From NCBI GenBank assembly GCA_013396915.1, contig VWZL01005008.1, positions 1 through 64,000 on the forward strand: a DNA stretch of 64,000 nucleotides. The letters are read 5' to 3'. How positions within the stretch are numbered: position 1 is the first letter of the stretch; each line of letters opens with the position of its first letter. The notes under the pieces are model-generated. The model made no database searches. It was not told where the DNA came from and worked only from the letters and a program-made list of their open reading frames with translations. Of the stretch, positions 12,901 to 27,900 are shown piece by piece. The DNA comes from Stercorarius parasiticus (Eukaryota; Chordata; Aves; Charadriiformes; Stercorariidae). The position numbers and the translations under genes are program-made.

Positions 12901-15900
12901 GACTGAATCTGAAAAACAGTGGTACTTCTCAAGTGACTCTCCTTTTGTTAGTGTATAATACAGGTGCTGAAAGAGATCATATATGCAGAACATGGGGTCA
13001 ATATAATTTTGAAACTTTTGATGGACTCTATTATTATTTTCCTGGGAAATCCACATATGCGCTTGTGAGGCACACTGAATTAGATGAACAGAGCTTTTCC
13101 ATACAGGTAAGGGTTTGCACTTCTATGTTCCTTTTAGCTGTTGTTGAGTTTGCTAATAACACATTAATATTTAGAGATTAAAAATAACTTGTGATGATAG
13201 TATGGGGTTCTAGAATGTAATTTAGATGTAGTTCTAATGTAATGTGGGCTACCAGTTACTATAGAACAAAATGTAAATAGCTGGAAGGAAACTGATGTGT
13301 GTATTTTCAAAACCTGCTGCCACTGTGAATAGACTGCTCTAAAAAGTGCTAATTGTACTTGAGTTTTTGGGGAAGAGTGGGACCAGACTACTTGTTCATA
13401 TGCTGAGGGTGGGATTGGGAGTATTAGTTGTGTAACGTGGATTATGAAGAGTTTGATTAAAATCTTGACTTTGATGACAGTAATTCTATTTGGCAGGTGA
13501 ATAATGATCCTGAGTGCCATTCTTCTCCTTACTCCTGCAAAAGGTCCGTTAGTTTATTCTTTTCTGGAGATGAACAGATAAAGATGAGCAGTGAAGTCAC
13601 CTATAAAGGATTTGGGTAATTGCACTCATGTTTCTGATGCTGTAATTACACTGTAACTAATCTCTTCTGATGCTGTAGTTACACTGTAATTAATCTCTTA
13701 ATTTGATAAGAGATGTAAACTAGATCACTTTTTTGTCGGTAGTCTAAAAAAACCCAACTATCCAGAGCACAACTGTAACAATTACTCCACATCTACAGAG
13801 TAGTGTCTGAGAAAGGTGATATCTCAATGAGTGTTACACGGTATTAAGAAGTGTAACTGTTGACATTGATCCTTTGATTTTTTTTTTTTCCTCTTATTTG
13901 CAACTTCATCTTTTTTAGTGGAATTACTCAATATTTATATCAGGGTTTTTTTGAGATGTATGAGGAAGTCATTAAATGAGCAAGTAATTTCTTTTTAATA
14001 GTCATAATTTCTCATATAAAGTTACTTTTGATTCATTCTCATGTCTCAGAGTACAGTTACCTTATATTATTGGAAATTTACACATCCAGAAGCTGGCTGG
14101 ATACTTCCTAGTCAGGCACCAGTATGCCTTTAGTCTGGCTTGGGATGGTACATCTGCAGTGTATATCAAAATGGCACCGGAGTACCTGGGCAAAATACAC
14201 GGACTGTGTGGAAACAATAATGCTATCCTGCAGGATGACCTTGAAACTAGTTATGGTGAGTATTTAAAATACTTCCTCTTGTGTTAATACAGTTTTTTTT
14301 CAGGTGAACTAAATGTTACTTTGCTTAGCTATTGATTGTAAATGCTAATTGAATAGACGACGGGCACCTTTTGAAATAGAAAATGTGACATGGAAATACT
14401 TCTGGGAGATGATATTGTTAGTGAAGAGGGCCAATTTCAATATAGATGGGGCTCTGGGGAGGAAGATTTTTTTAAAAAGCATGACAAAAAGCTGTATTAC
14501 TGCATTGCCTACAATGGTAATTGTACTTCAGTTTCCTAAGGACTTGAAAGGTATAACTTAGTTTTAAATGTTCACTGTGCTCTTAACAATTTTATATAGG
14601 AGCCTGTGGAAGCCTGAGATATTGCTATTGGAAATAAACTCATAATTTTAATTAGTAAATCAAATCGCTGGAGACTGCCAAATCTCATTTGATCTGGCAC
14701 TTCATTTGTGGTAACACTTTCAGAAGTGAACAGTGATCCTTGGGTATCAACTTCAGATACTTCCAAGAGTCTTGGCTTTCAATAAATATTGGGTGAAGAC
14801 CTCTATAAAATAAACAGAACCAGGGGAAAAAATCAGGCCCACAGAAAGGTGTCTCAAGTTAGGTGATAAAAACTTCTGGAAATCATTACTTTGGGCTGTT
14901 TACTCTTTGCTCCTCCTCTTTCAAATTTTGGTATTTTTGTAGACTACTACTTCAAAGCTCAAAGTGCAATATGTAGTAGGCGTTTCCTCTGTTGTTTAAG
15001 TGTGCCACTCAATTTTAGAAAGCATCAGCCCTGCACTAATATCAGCTCTTGCCCTCATTGAATAGTTTGCTCACTAAATCGAAATTCTTAAAATAATACC
15101 AAGATCAATAGCTCATTGTCCTCATTGCCTTCAGAGACTTTGCTCTACCCTCTCACCTTACTCAGGATATCTCAGTCACATAAAGCTGTGATTGTAGCAC
15201 AAGTCGTTACACTGCATACTAGGTTTATCTAATTAGCTTGGGATGCAAGATATGCATTTGTGAGTAATTCAAATAGTAATCAATGTCACCACTTGTTGAT
15301 GATGGATAATACTTTTCTTAGCTAGTTTAAAGCTAGCATGGATACTTGTATTTGTGTGAAAAAGTCACACCTTTACTTAGTTAATGTACACAATCATTTT
15401 GTACCCTTACAGTGACCCAGGAATGCCTCATCTTTCTTGGGTTTTAGGCTCTCTGTTGGGAGTTTCGTATAAAGTAACAGCATAAACCTGTGTATATACA
15501 GTTTATTACAGCTTTTCTTTCCTTTCTTCCATTCAAGGACTATGATAGGTCCCTTAAAGCCCTTCCTTGCCAAACTGCTTGAGTAAGCTTCTTTCTGCCA
15601 TTCAAAATCTGTTCTACTATAGTCCTTCTTAAGAGTACTTTTGTTTCTTGAAAAGACCAGATTGTCTTCAGACTAACAGCTGATTCATTTAGTTTTAGGA
15701 AGGGTTTGGCGTGTTTTACTTAGTGCGGTGTTTTGATTATTGAGATGTTTCCCTGGGAAATCCTATGGAAACATCCTTGTTCTTCCAAGTCACTGAGTGA
15801 CTGTGTGTGTGTCTTGTTTAGGAAAACTGACAGATGATGTAACAGAATTCGTAGAGAGTTGGCAGGAAAGTCCTCCACAAGGAACACCCAATTGGGATAA

Positions 15901-18900
15901 ATCTCTTCTCAGTGAACCACCCTGCTTGACACAAAGCCATGAATCTCTACAGGTTTGGATCAACACAAAAGGATTATTACAATAGTTGGTGATTCTAATT
16001 AGAGCAAGAATTTGTCTTAACGCTTTTGAAGGAGACTGGAAATATTCTCAGTGCTTCTTTGGAGAGGTGGATTAAAATGGTTGCTACATCAGAGCTTCCC
16101 TTGTCCTCTCCTTTTCCCCTAACTTTTCGTCTGTATTCTTTATGTTTTTGATTATTATGTTGTCTGCATAGCAGCCAACAGAAGTGTTTGAATCTGGGGC
16201 TGAGTGAGTGAAAAGCTGTAAAATAGCTCGTTTCCATTTCTTTTCTTAGGAAGGATAAAAAGAAGCAGGCAGGCAAAACCAGAATGAGAGCACAGTTAAT
16301 TTGCCAGTGTTTAAAAAATGAATTATTGTTGCTTTTGTCAATCACATTGAAGTAGTTTTTCCTTTTAAGTAATATTTTCAAGATATAACCCTGAAAGGAA
16401 GTTAAACTAAAGCTGATGCAAGGGATGTTTTATTTCTGTTGCCTTTTACTTTGTAATTTAACTAAAATGAAGACTATTTCAGGTCATCTGGGCTTGGCTG
16501 CAACATGGTCTATGCCTTTCTTGGGGAAGGGATATGTTTTACTACCATTGGTGTGACCTTGGATAAAAGATTCAATATTATGAATACTCTGTTGTGGAGA
16601 GCAATATGTTGCTAGCCACTGCTTCTAGTTGATGAGAAGAAACCAATTTCTAGTCACAGATTGAGATGTCTGTTCTGATTTCCGTAGTATTCTGCTTAAG
16701 TTTGCTGTTGTGAAGAGAAGGTTTTCAAAAATAATCTCATTCATTTCAGAGGGCGTACACTCTGTGTAATATCCTGTTGCATCCCCCGTTTGAACAATGT
16801 CATGAATATGTGAGTCCTCTTCCTTTTATGGCAAGCTGCACCAATGATCTTTGCATGTAAGTGAATGTTTTTGGGTAATTCCAAAGCTATTATAAAAAAA
16901 ATATTCTCCTTCTGTCGTGAGAATGAATTGTAAATGTTAACAGAACTAATGTGTGTCTTTTTCTGCATATCAGTTTTCATCTAATGTTCTTCTATTATCG
17001 TGCGTTTCTCACTCGTTCTAGTTTTACTGCCGGAAATTTCTGTGGAGTTGTTCCTGTTTTCCTTGGTATAAGGATGGCCAAAATCGGGCCCGGGTATTTT
17101 CATAATTTGTTTGTGTACCACCACTTGAATATGGCATCTGTTTTGATTCTGAGTGTGCAACATCATTAGTATTTCTAACCTTAATGAAAAGTAATAGTGA
17201 ATAGATCAGTTTGGCATCTGCAAGCCATTTGTTAATCCAATAAGAAGAGGAATTTGCTTACTATTTGAATTTATGCTATCATTTCGCCACCTGCTATGCT
17301 CCTTGGCCAATCAGTTTTGAGTAGTTAAATTAACAAGCAGGAGAGAAGATAATTTCCATTTCTTCTACTATGGTGTCTCACTGGTGGAAATCTTACACTT
17401 TAGTTTTCTGAAGGATGTTATTCCTTTTGTAAAATTCAAGACCTTTATTCAAGTCTGTTTATACTGCTGTATCTCTGGATTTCATGGATTTATTCCGGAA
17501 GTTAGTGTCAGGTCTCAAATATATTGGTGACCTGTCTTCAAGTATGGCAAAACGTCTTACCCATTTAAGACTTTTAACCTTGCCAAACAGTACAGTACTT
17601 CACATTATTAAAGTAGATGCAAACAATGTGGGTTTATGCAATGCAGGAGCACTCATGAGGTTATGGTTGCATGTTTGAATGTAGGTAGAAAATAATATGT
17701 CCATTTTTATTTGTGCAAGGTCAGCAGTTGATAATGCAACTTGGTGTCGAGCATTAACTGAATATGCCAGAGCATGTGCCCAAGCAGGAAAGCCACTTCA
17801 TGGATGGCGACTGCACTTTCAGCAGTGTGGTATGCAGATGCTTTTGTACTTGGAAATAATGCTTAGTAGTTGTATTTTAAAAAGAGTGCTCTTCATACTT
17901 TAACTTCTTTGTTCTTCCTCCTGTTTTGAACTCGTATAGTTCTCAATGAAAGCATAACTGTGGACTCACTTCAAGGCTATATAAATGCAATGGAATTTCT
18001 TTTTTTATATGTGTAATTTTTACTGAATGCATTTAAAGCGCTAAGCTTATTAGAATGTGTTTTAAGAACCTTCTTACTAGAACATCAGAGATTCTTTAAG
18101 ATGATTAACCATTTGTTTTTTCATAGAGCTTCTCTTTCAAATATTGTCAAAGTGCTCTTTCAGGCTTTCTGATATATAGAATGTGTCATGAATGTTAAAA
18201 ATAAATTAGAGTTACACTTGCACAAGTCTTCATCTTAGAAGTAACAGAAAGTAAGTTTGAAAGAGATCATATAATTTGACTGTCTGTCTGGAACACAGGA
18301 CCATAACTGCTTTGTCATTCATGATGGAAGATTTCCCCTGGGTTTCCAAAAATGTTTGTTAATGGACGTTCTACCACTTCTTATGCAGGTCTGAGTAATT
18401 AAAATAGCTCTGCTGTGAGAGTTTCCCTGAGTCTCCCTTGATGTAATTTAAGATTATTCCTTCTCAGTGCACCTTTAATGGACAGAATATGGATATATGT
18501 GTATTCTGTGTATGTGTTATGAAAGTAATTTTTAAATTTTTCTAGACAAGAGATACTCAATTGACTTACCACATTTTAAATTCTTGAAAGAAATGCTTGC
18601 AATCTATTTAAGCCCTGCAGCAGTAGCACAATACCTCTTAATTTCTCTACCTGTTTCTATTTTTTAGTAATTACGTGTGCTGAACCCTTGACCTACAATG
18701 AATGCATCAACTGTTGCCCTGTTTCATGTCATCAACAATCACAGTGCATTGACAGTAAACTTCCCTGCATTGATGGATGCTACTGTCCAGATGGTAAGTT
18801 TTGCTTCTCAAATACATCTTCTTTCATTCTATATAACTTTCAGATTGTTTTCCCGCAAGTTTACATACCTGTATGGCCTGGCTAGATTACGGCGTTCACA

Positions 18901-21900
18901 GGACCTCTTTATGAATGCAGTGTCAACAGAGCATGGATGAAAGACCTTGTTTTCCTCCCTCTAACAAGTGTGAATATGTTTCAGCACAGATCCACATTCT
19001 AGCCATAGAGCTTCACAATTTGAATGAAAAATGGGGTTTGCTTTGTTGTTGACAGGGCAGCCATCCTGATTCTCGTGGTTGCTGCTTGTTTTGGTTGGTT
19101 TTTTTTTTNTGGTCGTTTGATGTTCCCCCTTTCCCCTGACGAATGCCTGCAAGGTGAGATGCTTAGGAGAGCTCAAAAATGTGACATGACTAAAACTCAT
19201 TCATGTGGCCAGAAACAGGTTTTGATACCGAGATTCTTACATCGTAGTATGGTTGTGGCAAGCGAGGTATTTACTGATGTGGCCTTTGGCAAAACTTTAC
19301 CCTTATTACTAAAGTATACTTTGATGTCCAGTTTTCCCCTTGTTACTGGCTTCTCTTGGGTGCATAATTCTATCTAAAAGAGGACAGAGGAAGTTATGCC
19401 ATAGATCTTCAAGTCCTGCCTTTTATATGTACCCTGATGATGTATAAGTAAAATAATCTTTGTCATACGTTTTATCTTTTATGGGCTAATAAAGTCTTTT
19501 AGCTTCTGGCCCTCTAATAATGGAATAATTAAGAGAAACAAAGCAAAAAACATCATAGTAAAATAAGGACGAAACAGTACCTTAAAACATAGAGGCAAAG
19601 ATTTGTAAAGGTGTCAAAAAAGAAGCCAAAGGTACTCAAAGCAGCATCGTTTGGCGTTTGTGTGTTTGGTTTATGTGGTTTATGTGGGGGTTTTTTGTGG
19701 GTGGGTGGTTTCCTCTCCCACGATATTTAATACTTGTTATTCATACTATTGTTAGTGTATCTCAAGCAATTTAGGGACTTGGTTCATGTAATATTGTTTA
19801 TTTAATGTAATTCGAATGCACACTTGTTCTGCAAAAATGACTATCAAATAGTCTAGAATTTTATTATAATACATGACCATTTGTGGTGTTCTTAGGTTAG
19901 TGCTCCATCAGCCATTTGTACAGATATTTAACTTTATTCTTGTTTTATTTCTTCTAGGCTTAATTTATGAAAATGAATTGTGTGTCAAGCCTATGGACTG
20001 TCCGTGTGACTACCATGGAAGTTTCTTTGAAATGGGTTCAGTGGTTTATGAGGATTGTAATAACTGGTTAGTAATTTTTATACTCTACAGCATAATCCTT
20101 TCATGGTCATGAGTCACAACTTCTTTAAGGCCTATTTCAATTAAAAATCGAATAAAGCTGATAAATCCTCACTGTTTCTACATACAAAGACTTGTTCCAT
20201 ATATGTTTTGCCATGAAGGGAAAGATAAAAAACTACAGAGCTATTAATGTGGAAGAAGAACAAATGACAGTCCTGGTTTCAGCTGGGAAAGTTAATTTTT
20301 TCTAGTGATTGCTATGAAAGCAACGTCAATAGTACCTGTTGTTCTTAGTTGTTGCTAAGTGATGTTTACACTATTCAAGGATTTTTTTCAGCTTCCCATA
20401 GAAGCATAGATAGAATGATGGAATGGTCAATGAAATATTCTATACCATAGATGTCATGCTGAGTATATAAATGGGGGTTAGCTGCGGGTACAGGAATCTG
20501 CAGTCACTTCTCAGGATGGTGCCAATTCACTGGGTGGCAAGAGTGACCTGTGTCATTATTATTATTGTTATTTTTCCTTTTCTGTTATTTGTATGAAACT
20601 GTCTTTATCTCAACCCAGGGGTCCTATTTCCTCCCTTTCCCTCTTGTTTTGTTTTGGTCCCCCCCCGCCGCCCCCCATCTTCTTCCTCCATGCTTCTGGG
20701 GGAAAAAGTGTGGGGGAGTGAGCGAGTGGCTGCATGGTTTTAGTTGCTGACAGGTCAAAGCATGCCAGACAGATATTGCAGAGAATACTGTAATGTTTAA
20801 TACTCTTCTCATCTTGACCTATGCCTCAAACTAAGAGGAATCTAGAATTCAAAATCTTAACAGGAGAATTACTTTGACTTTACTTTGTCTCCTGTTCGTG
20901 TTGTCTCACTTAGACACAAAGAGCCTAACGTCATTATAACAGCAAGCCGCTGTTTTGAGAATTTCTAAGTTAATTTTATACATTGGAAAGAAAAGTTTGT
21001 AGGAAGGATAATGCATTTTATTGGATCAACTTAATTGAAGAAATCAGATGAGCTTGCAGATGTGTAACTTTTTTTTCAGGACAATTCTATTTTTTTTTAA
21101 AGTAATAAGATTCGAATTGCTTGTGTTTATTCTTCTCAGTTTTTTGCATCATTAACTTTTATAATGGTTATCAAGGACCTAGAAAGAAAGAAAAGTGTTA
21201 CTAGATGCATGGATGAAATTTCACCTCATCATATTGTCATGATGACCTCTTGCCACAGCTTCCAGGCATTCTAGTGACCGTAGTAGCTCTGTTTTACCCT
21301 TTTGTGAGAGTCAAGACACTTTGCTTGTTTCATAGAGAAGGAAACCAGGAAGAACAACTGAGGGACAGCCATATATACTTCACCAAAAAAAAAGTGTGAA
21401 ATCTTTTTGTTTTTATTTCAGCACTTGCATTGGAGGAAAGTGGATTTGTACAAATCTTACATGTCCAGGTATGTGAAAGTCTTCAACACTTAACTGTTTA
21501 ATAATTGACTTCTTACTTGGGATAAAATATTACTGTTGGATCTTAATGTGATATTTCACTATATAATTTGTATTTTTATTTCTAGCTACATATAAAAGCA
21601 TCTACGCATACATTGGATTAAATATTAAAATGGTCTGAATAGCAGGCATCTGCCTTTCAGTTTAGCATAGCAATGTGTCTCCCTATACATTGCCATAATG
21701 TCTCTGGTAGATGTCACTACCTGGCCATTCTTGTCATTCGGCTAAAGTTTCCTCTGCAATCCTCAGTTTGCAGACTTATGGCAAGATTACGTCTTTTTTT
21801 GCCACAGTAGTACTGGCTAATGATATAGTATCTATGTACTGTACAAACATCAGTTAAACATTTTCATATGCCTGTGGAATGAGGGGTGTTATTCTCACTT

Positions 21901-24900
21901 CACAGATAAGCAGATGAACTACAGAGATTAAGGTCAAAAGGCCTGTGTATGTTAAAGGTACCCATGGCCTCATGGTTCTTATAGCTGCCAATAGACTCAA
22001 GCACTGGTCTCAGAGTTATCAGTTAACTCTGGGAGTGCTTAATGTTTCTGCAAATCTGTTTAGAGCCACAAATCAAATACCCAGAATGTAAGGATCGCAC
22101 GTATTATTGCTTCCTTCTGGAGGAAGAATTGTTTAGGTATCCTGGCCTGGTGTCAGGTAGCAACTCCATCACAAAAGCAAGAATAAAATTCAGTTCCTAA
22201 CTGTGTTCCTAGTACCTGGTTATAATATAAATACAATTTTATAAATTGTAACATGTATCAGAGTGTATGCACTCTACAGCAGTAATAACTGTTGAGAGTA
22301 CACTGTCTTTCTACATATTTAAATACATTGTTTGTTATGTTTGTCAGCTGAATGCTCAGTTTCAGGAGACATTCATTTCATGACCTTTGACGGGCGCAAA
22401 TACAGTTTCCAAGCTACCTGCCAATATATTCTAGCAAAAAGTCGTACATCTGGAATGTTTACCATATCCTTGCAAAATGCTCCTTGTGGACAGGTAAGGC
22501 TTAGAACCTTCTTGTGATGTTTGTATCCTGAAGGGTTTATTAATTGGGGCAGGGGAAGTATTAAAAAAAAATAAATATATATATAAAAAAAAATCTACCT
22601 GCAGTTGAATATATTCAAATTAGTCGGTAGCAACAAGTTTCCTTAATGCTGAAATAGTTGAATAACAGTGCAGAGGAAGTCTGTACATAAATTCTCATGT
22701 TTGTTTGCAATAAATAGGAAAGATTAGGCTAGCGTGCTCATTCAGTGTTCACTGAGGTTATTCAGTGGTACATGGTGGTTCATGCAGCAAACCCTGGATG
22801 ATGACTTGTTTTCTTGTGCTTTCTGAGTACATCTTTCTGGATTTGCAGCCAGCACAAAGTAAGCCTGCTGCTTATTACTGCTTGAAGGAAGAATTACTTT
22901 TTTGTGCCTTGAATATGGATTTCTCTTTCAGCTTTGTTTTTGCAGCTTGAAATTCACTTTTACTTATGTTGGTATGAAAAACTTTGGATAGCTTTTGGGA
23001 TGGTGCTCTCAGATTTGAGTGTATGTATGCATCTATGTTACTGTTGTTTAGTTGGTATCCTGTACAATTGATATTGTGTGTGTGTGTATATATAGCTGAT
23101 ACTAAGAGTGCTTCTACTTTATATTTGAAAGTTTCTGATATTGAACACAGAAGTTGCCAAATATTTAATTTGCTTTATGTCCAAGACCCATTCTCTTTCT
23201 TTTGTTGTGTACTTGGATTGCTGAGCATGCATTATAATGTTATACATGTAAGGTACGGAATACTGGTAGGATTTTCACTTTTTCTTATTACAGTTTTGAT
23301 AGGTCTTGTAATTTTGAGGAAATTAAGGCAAGTTAGAATAGATCTTAAACATACATAGGTGGTGTGAGAAGTGTAGTTGACTGAGTTGAGCTGTTTTCTG
23401 GAGTCAGGCTTTTCTCACTGGCTTTGAGTTCTACGTGTGCACGTAAGGGCAGAATTTGGCCCACATTTGAATTAGGGTCATAATGCTACTGCAGATGCCT
23501 ACTTACTAAGCTGTTGGACTTGCTGTAGGAGCAAGATGTTAAACTTTGTATTTTGGCTAGATTTTGTTCTGTCTCTGTGTAACGATTTTTACCTAGGAGC
23601 AACTGTACAGATATTTGAAGTGTATATAGACTTAAACATGACTCGTTTTGTTGTATTTCTAGATCATCTACTATCTTAGACCCTTTTTAGTTCTTAGCAT
23701 GATGAGCTTCCATATTGTTGCAGTTAAATACTTTGCGTAAAATCAGATATAGCACCATGTTTACTTTTGTGGAGGGAACTACTTACGCTTCATTATAGTA
23801 GTTTTCTTTTATGGTCTAAATAAATGTATAATTCTACAAGTTCTTTTACACTAATGATTGCGTTCGTTCTTCTCTGCAGCTTATATTGTTCATACACTTG
23901 AGATTTCCTTGGGAAGAAAAACGGTCACATAAGTTGTCGTGCCACAGTTTCTAAAGGCATATTTCAGTAAATTCTTTTTGACCTTATGCACTAAAATCTA
24001 CTTCTCTATATGACCTTTAAGCTGAATGAAGTCATATTAAAGTGGCATTGACAAGTTTGTTATAATAGAAATGATTTATTTGTAATCCAGGTAAGAAATG
24101 GGAGACTGAGTGCATGGAGTCCCCTTTTCATCTCAATGATAAAAGTTGAGAGAGAAGAAAAATAGCTTAACTGGATAGAGACCAAATATATTTTCCAACT
24201 GGATGATCCACAAGTAAATGTCCCACTCTCTCTTACGTGGTTCCTAGGAGAAGTGTATCAGGACATCAGGTGAGGTACGTGATAGGATGCAGAAGCTACC
24301 AGTGTTGAAAAAGCGGTTTCCTGTGCTGTGAATATGACTGCTTTATTACACTCCAATAGCCTCTGGCTCTTTGAGGTAGAAGTTACAGTGGGGGCTGTGT
24401 AATGAGATCTTGGCAAGGACATGCGCATTAGAAAAGTTTCTAGGCTTTAACCTCTGTGTGCCTTGTTCTCTGGGTTGGGAAGAATCTGGTGGTCCTGCTA
24501 GTGTTTTCTTGTTCATAGGAAGATTGAGAATGTTTCAATACAATATATCTGACTGTTCCTACAATTCCTCACTTTAAGGGCATACTTGACTTGGGCTATT
24601 TGTATTTTACTGAATTTAGCTGGCTTAATTCTGTGCTAACCTTGGGATCCTGAGGAGTTGATTAAGTCAAGATCATAATCTAGGAAAAAAAAAAAGCAAT
24701 GAAACAAAACATAAACATTCAACATAGGGATAAATCTGTTCAGTCAGCATAATGTTCTCAGAACTTTTGCAGAGTCTAAGAAGCTTGAGAAAGGTGGTTG
24801 TATATTGAAGCTATGTCCTGTACTATGTGGTTGAATATAAGCAAAGGGGATCCCCAAAGAAACACTCTAGGTAACTTGTCAAATGAAAGTTGAGGCATGA

Positions 24901-27900
24901 TTGACTCCTTGCAGAAGCCCACAGTGAGGTACCTTTCAGCCTGACCTATTGCAAAGCCCACTAATGGACAACAGAAGTCTGGAGCAAATATCTGGTATTG
25001 TAATGTGCAGGATATATATTGTGTGTCTTATTCCCTTTTGTGCTACAGAACACTTATCTCTGTGCAAAACAGAAAGGAATGTGCCTTTTGGTTTAGTTGT
25101 TGTGGTGATACTTTTGTTGGGGAAAGCGTTCATCAAATTGGCTTTCTGCAGCACTCTTGTGACTGCAAAGAGCCTTGCAGTAATTCTTGTCGTCTTCACC
25201 CTGACTCAGAGACTGCTTGTGTCCAAGTAGTTTGTAGGTGAAAAAACAGATTCTCTTGGCTTTTACTACATGTTGGGCTTTGTACTTCACCTGGCCTTTA
25301 ACAAAGCTACCCTGATCAGTCTCTATTAGGTATAGACTTTTGCAGAGGTTTGAGTGAAGCATTGTGGACATTAACAGCCAGGTGGGTAAACAGAGGCTTA
25401 TGTGGCATGCTCCAGGGCTACATGCTGTTAACTTAATTATCAACGTACAAGTGGTGAGAGGGTAGTGAGAATAGTTTGTGTACTATAACACAAGAATGTG
25501 GGGCTTCAGTGCAGCTATTCAAGTGTCTAACTATCAACTAGCAAGTACCACTTGGCAGAAGAGCTGCTTTACAGTTCCCTAGGCACCATCCATTATCTTT
25601 TCCCCATTTATAAAAATTAATGAATTGAAATGGGAAGCTAGAAGATTTGTAGCTCAGAATCTCATATTTCTCGATAGTTTGAGATTTTGTGTGCTTTTTT
25701 TTAAAAAAAGAAACAACTTATCAGTCACATTTCATTCAAGCAGATTAAAAATGTAGAAAGAAAATACCTGGGGAGATTTTAGCCCTCTGAATCACAAAGA
25801 ATCCAGTCATCTAGAGACTTAGAGATGGTGACATAAACAGTCATCGGGCAACAAGTTATTTCAAAACGATGTGAAATTTTGTTTAAGCACTTCTTGGAAG
25901 GAGAATCAGTCAAGTGATCAGCACAGCTTAACCTTATCTGAGTTTCAGGTGACAGTCTCGCTGGGTTTGTAGTTTGTATGAAGAGAAGGTCTTCTGAATA
26001 TAGACTTTTTTTTAAGAGTCTAGTGAGAGAAATGGCCATTCCTGTGAAAACACCTGCTGAAAGTTGACAGGGCAGTGCTGTGAAAGAAACAGTTCATTGG
26101 AACAGAGAATAATTGTCAGGCAGAATTTGCCCTTTAGTTTCAGCATGAAGGAATAATAAAGCTTTTGTCAATATTGCGAAGTAATGTACATACTATGGAG
26201 GGTTGTTCTCTTGGCTCTGGTCTGCTGTGTGTACCAGCTGGTATTCTTTTATTTTCAGCTTCATAAAATGCTGACAAAATTGTCACTTTTGTAGCCACTG
26301 TTGCTGAATGATATGCACAGAAACCTACTTTCTTAGTAAAGAGGCAAGATGACAAAATAAGCTACAAGAGCATGGCTTCACAATGCAGATGTCTGTCATC
26401 ACTATTAGTTCGGGAGAGCTGGTTGTGCTGGTGAAATATCTCCAGTTATGTTTATAATTTGCTATTTTTGAGTTTCTTTTTTTTCACTTCAACTGTTGGT
26501 GAAAGATCACTGTTGCACTATTATTTAGAGTCAGGGAAATTCTGAATGTAGTTTTTAATCTTTACACACCACTGTGTGTACTTGCATGTCCGTGGTACTT
26601 GAAGGACTGACAGATGATCTGCTCTGTGCTAGTTCAGCATCTGTCAAAGCCACATGGTAGTGTTCAAAGATCCTTGCAGCTCCAGTAATTGTTTTCAATG
26701 AGTACAGCAACATTTGACCTGTATTAGGTAAGTCCCATTAAAAGTCGGTGAAAGTTGGATAAAAGGGTAAATTTTTGAACAGAGCATCGTAATGTGTTTG
26801 CACTGTGAATGGTCTATTCACAGTATAATTTTGCTGGTACTGCAACTGTCCAAAGGTTAGGGATATTTTAGCTAAATCTTGTTCAGTGCCTCTTTCACCA
26901 CTGAAGATGTTTAACATTTTATTTCATTATCAGTTATGCTTTCAGGGTAGGCAGTGGGACTGAAAAGTGCATCCTCCTACACCTCTACTGGGTACTTCTG
27001 GACTACAGCTCAGGGCCAGATGCAATCAGTGAAAAACTTCCTGCAGTGAGACCTAGGCTGCTCTTTGATCAAGTGATTTCAGACATGTCTGTGTATGTTT
27101 TGAAACATTATGAAACATTGAAGATGCATAGTCAAGGTGAGAGTGAAATGAGCAAATAGGGTGCCAAAAGTGACTGGATCCAATTTTTGTCATTGTTCTT
27201 GAATACCTTTTAAATGGTTACAAGGCCTTGCAGTGAAGGAGGCTGAGCAGAAGAAACAGAAGTTGAGTGCTTCCCCCTTTCCTCTGTAGATGGCAGGGAA
27301 TAGACAGTCTCTAACTTTATCGAGCCACACTAAGCCAATGTAAATGTCTTAGAAGCTATAGTAAAGAGATTTGAGTATAGCGGGTGTGGCAGAAACTTAG
27401 TTCCTTCCTAGAGCAAAGAGAAAGTAGAGGTGGACTGTGATTCTGATGTCTTTCAGCATGTAGCAAGGTGAATTACAGAATGCTGATATAGTAAAGTTCA
27501 AGTCGTCTCTCAGTGCATCTCTGTACCTGATTCTCTGTGATAGAACGTTTTTCTTTTTTAAAAATTAAGCAGTGATCTAGTTCATTCTTTTAAGAAAAAT
27601 CTGGTAATCTTCTGTGATTATTGAGCGTGCTTTAATAAGCATTCTTTCCCTATTGGCATCAAAAGCCAGAGTACCTGTAGTTATTCTGGAAGGTGGAAGT
27701 CCTGGCCTGGAAACTTTGGTAGGAACTGACTAGTGTTAATAATCTATCTGTCTCATTTCCATGTTATTTAGTACAGGTGTGTTTGTTACTGTGATATGTT
27801 GAAAACATTCAATATTTAATAGACTTGTGCTGCTACCCATCTGTGTGGTATGGTGTCTAGTTGAAGATCACTACAGAAACGTAAAATGTGTAGGAATATT

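Noticed and set aside
22984..23358. 124-codon frame with several hydrophobic segments in intron 12
   Set aside because: Starts mid-intron in T-rich DNA, which produces hydrophobic residues by composition; no family match or splice sites.
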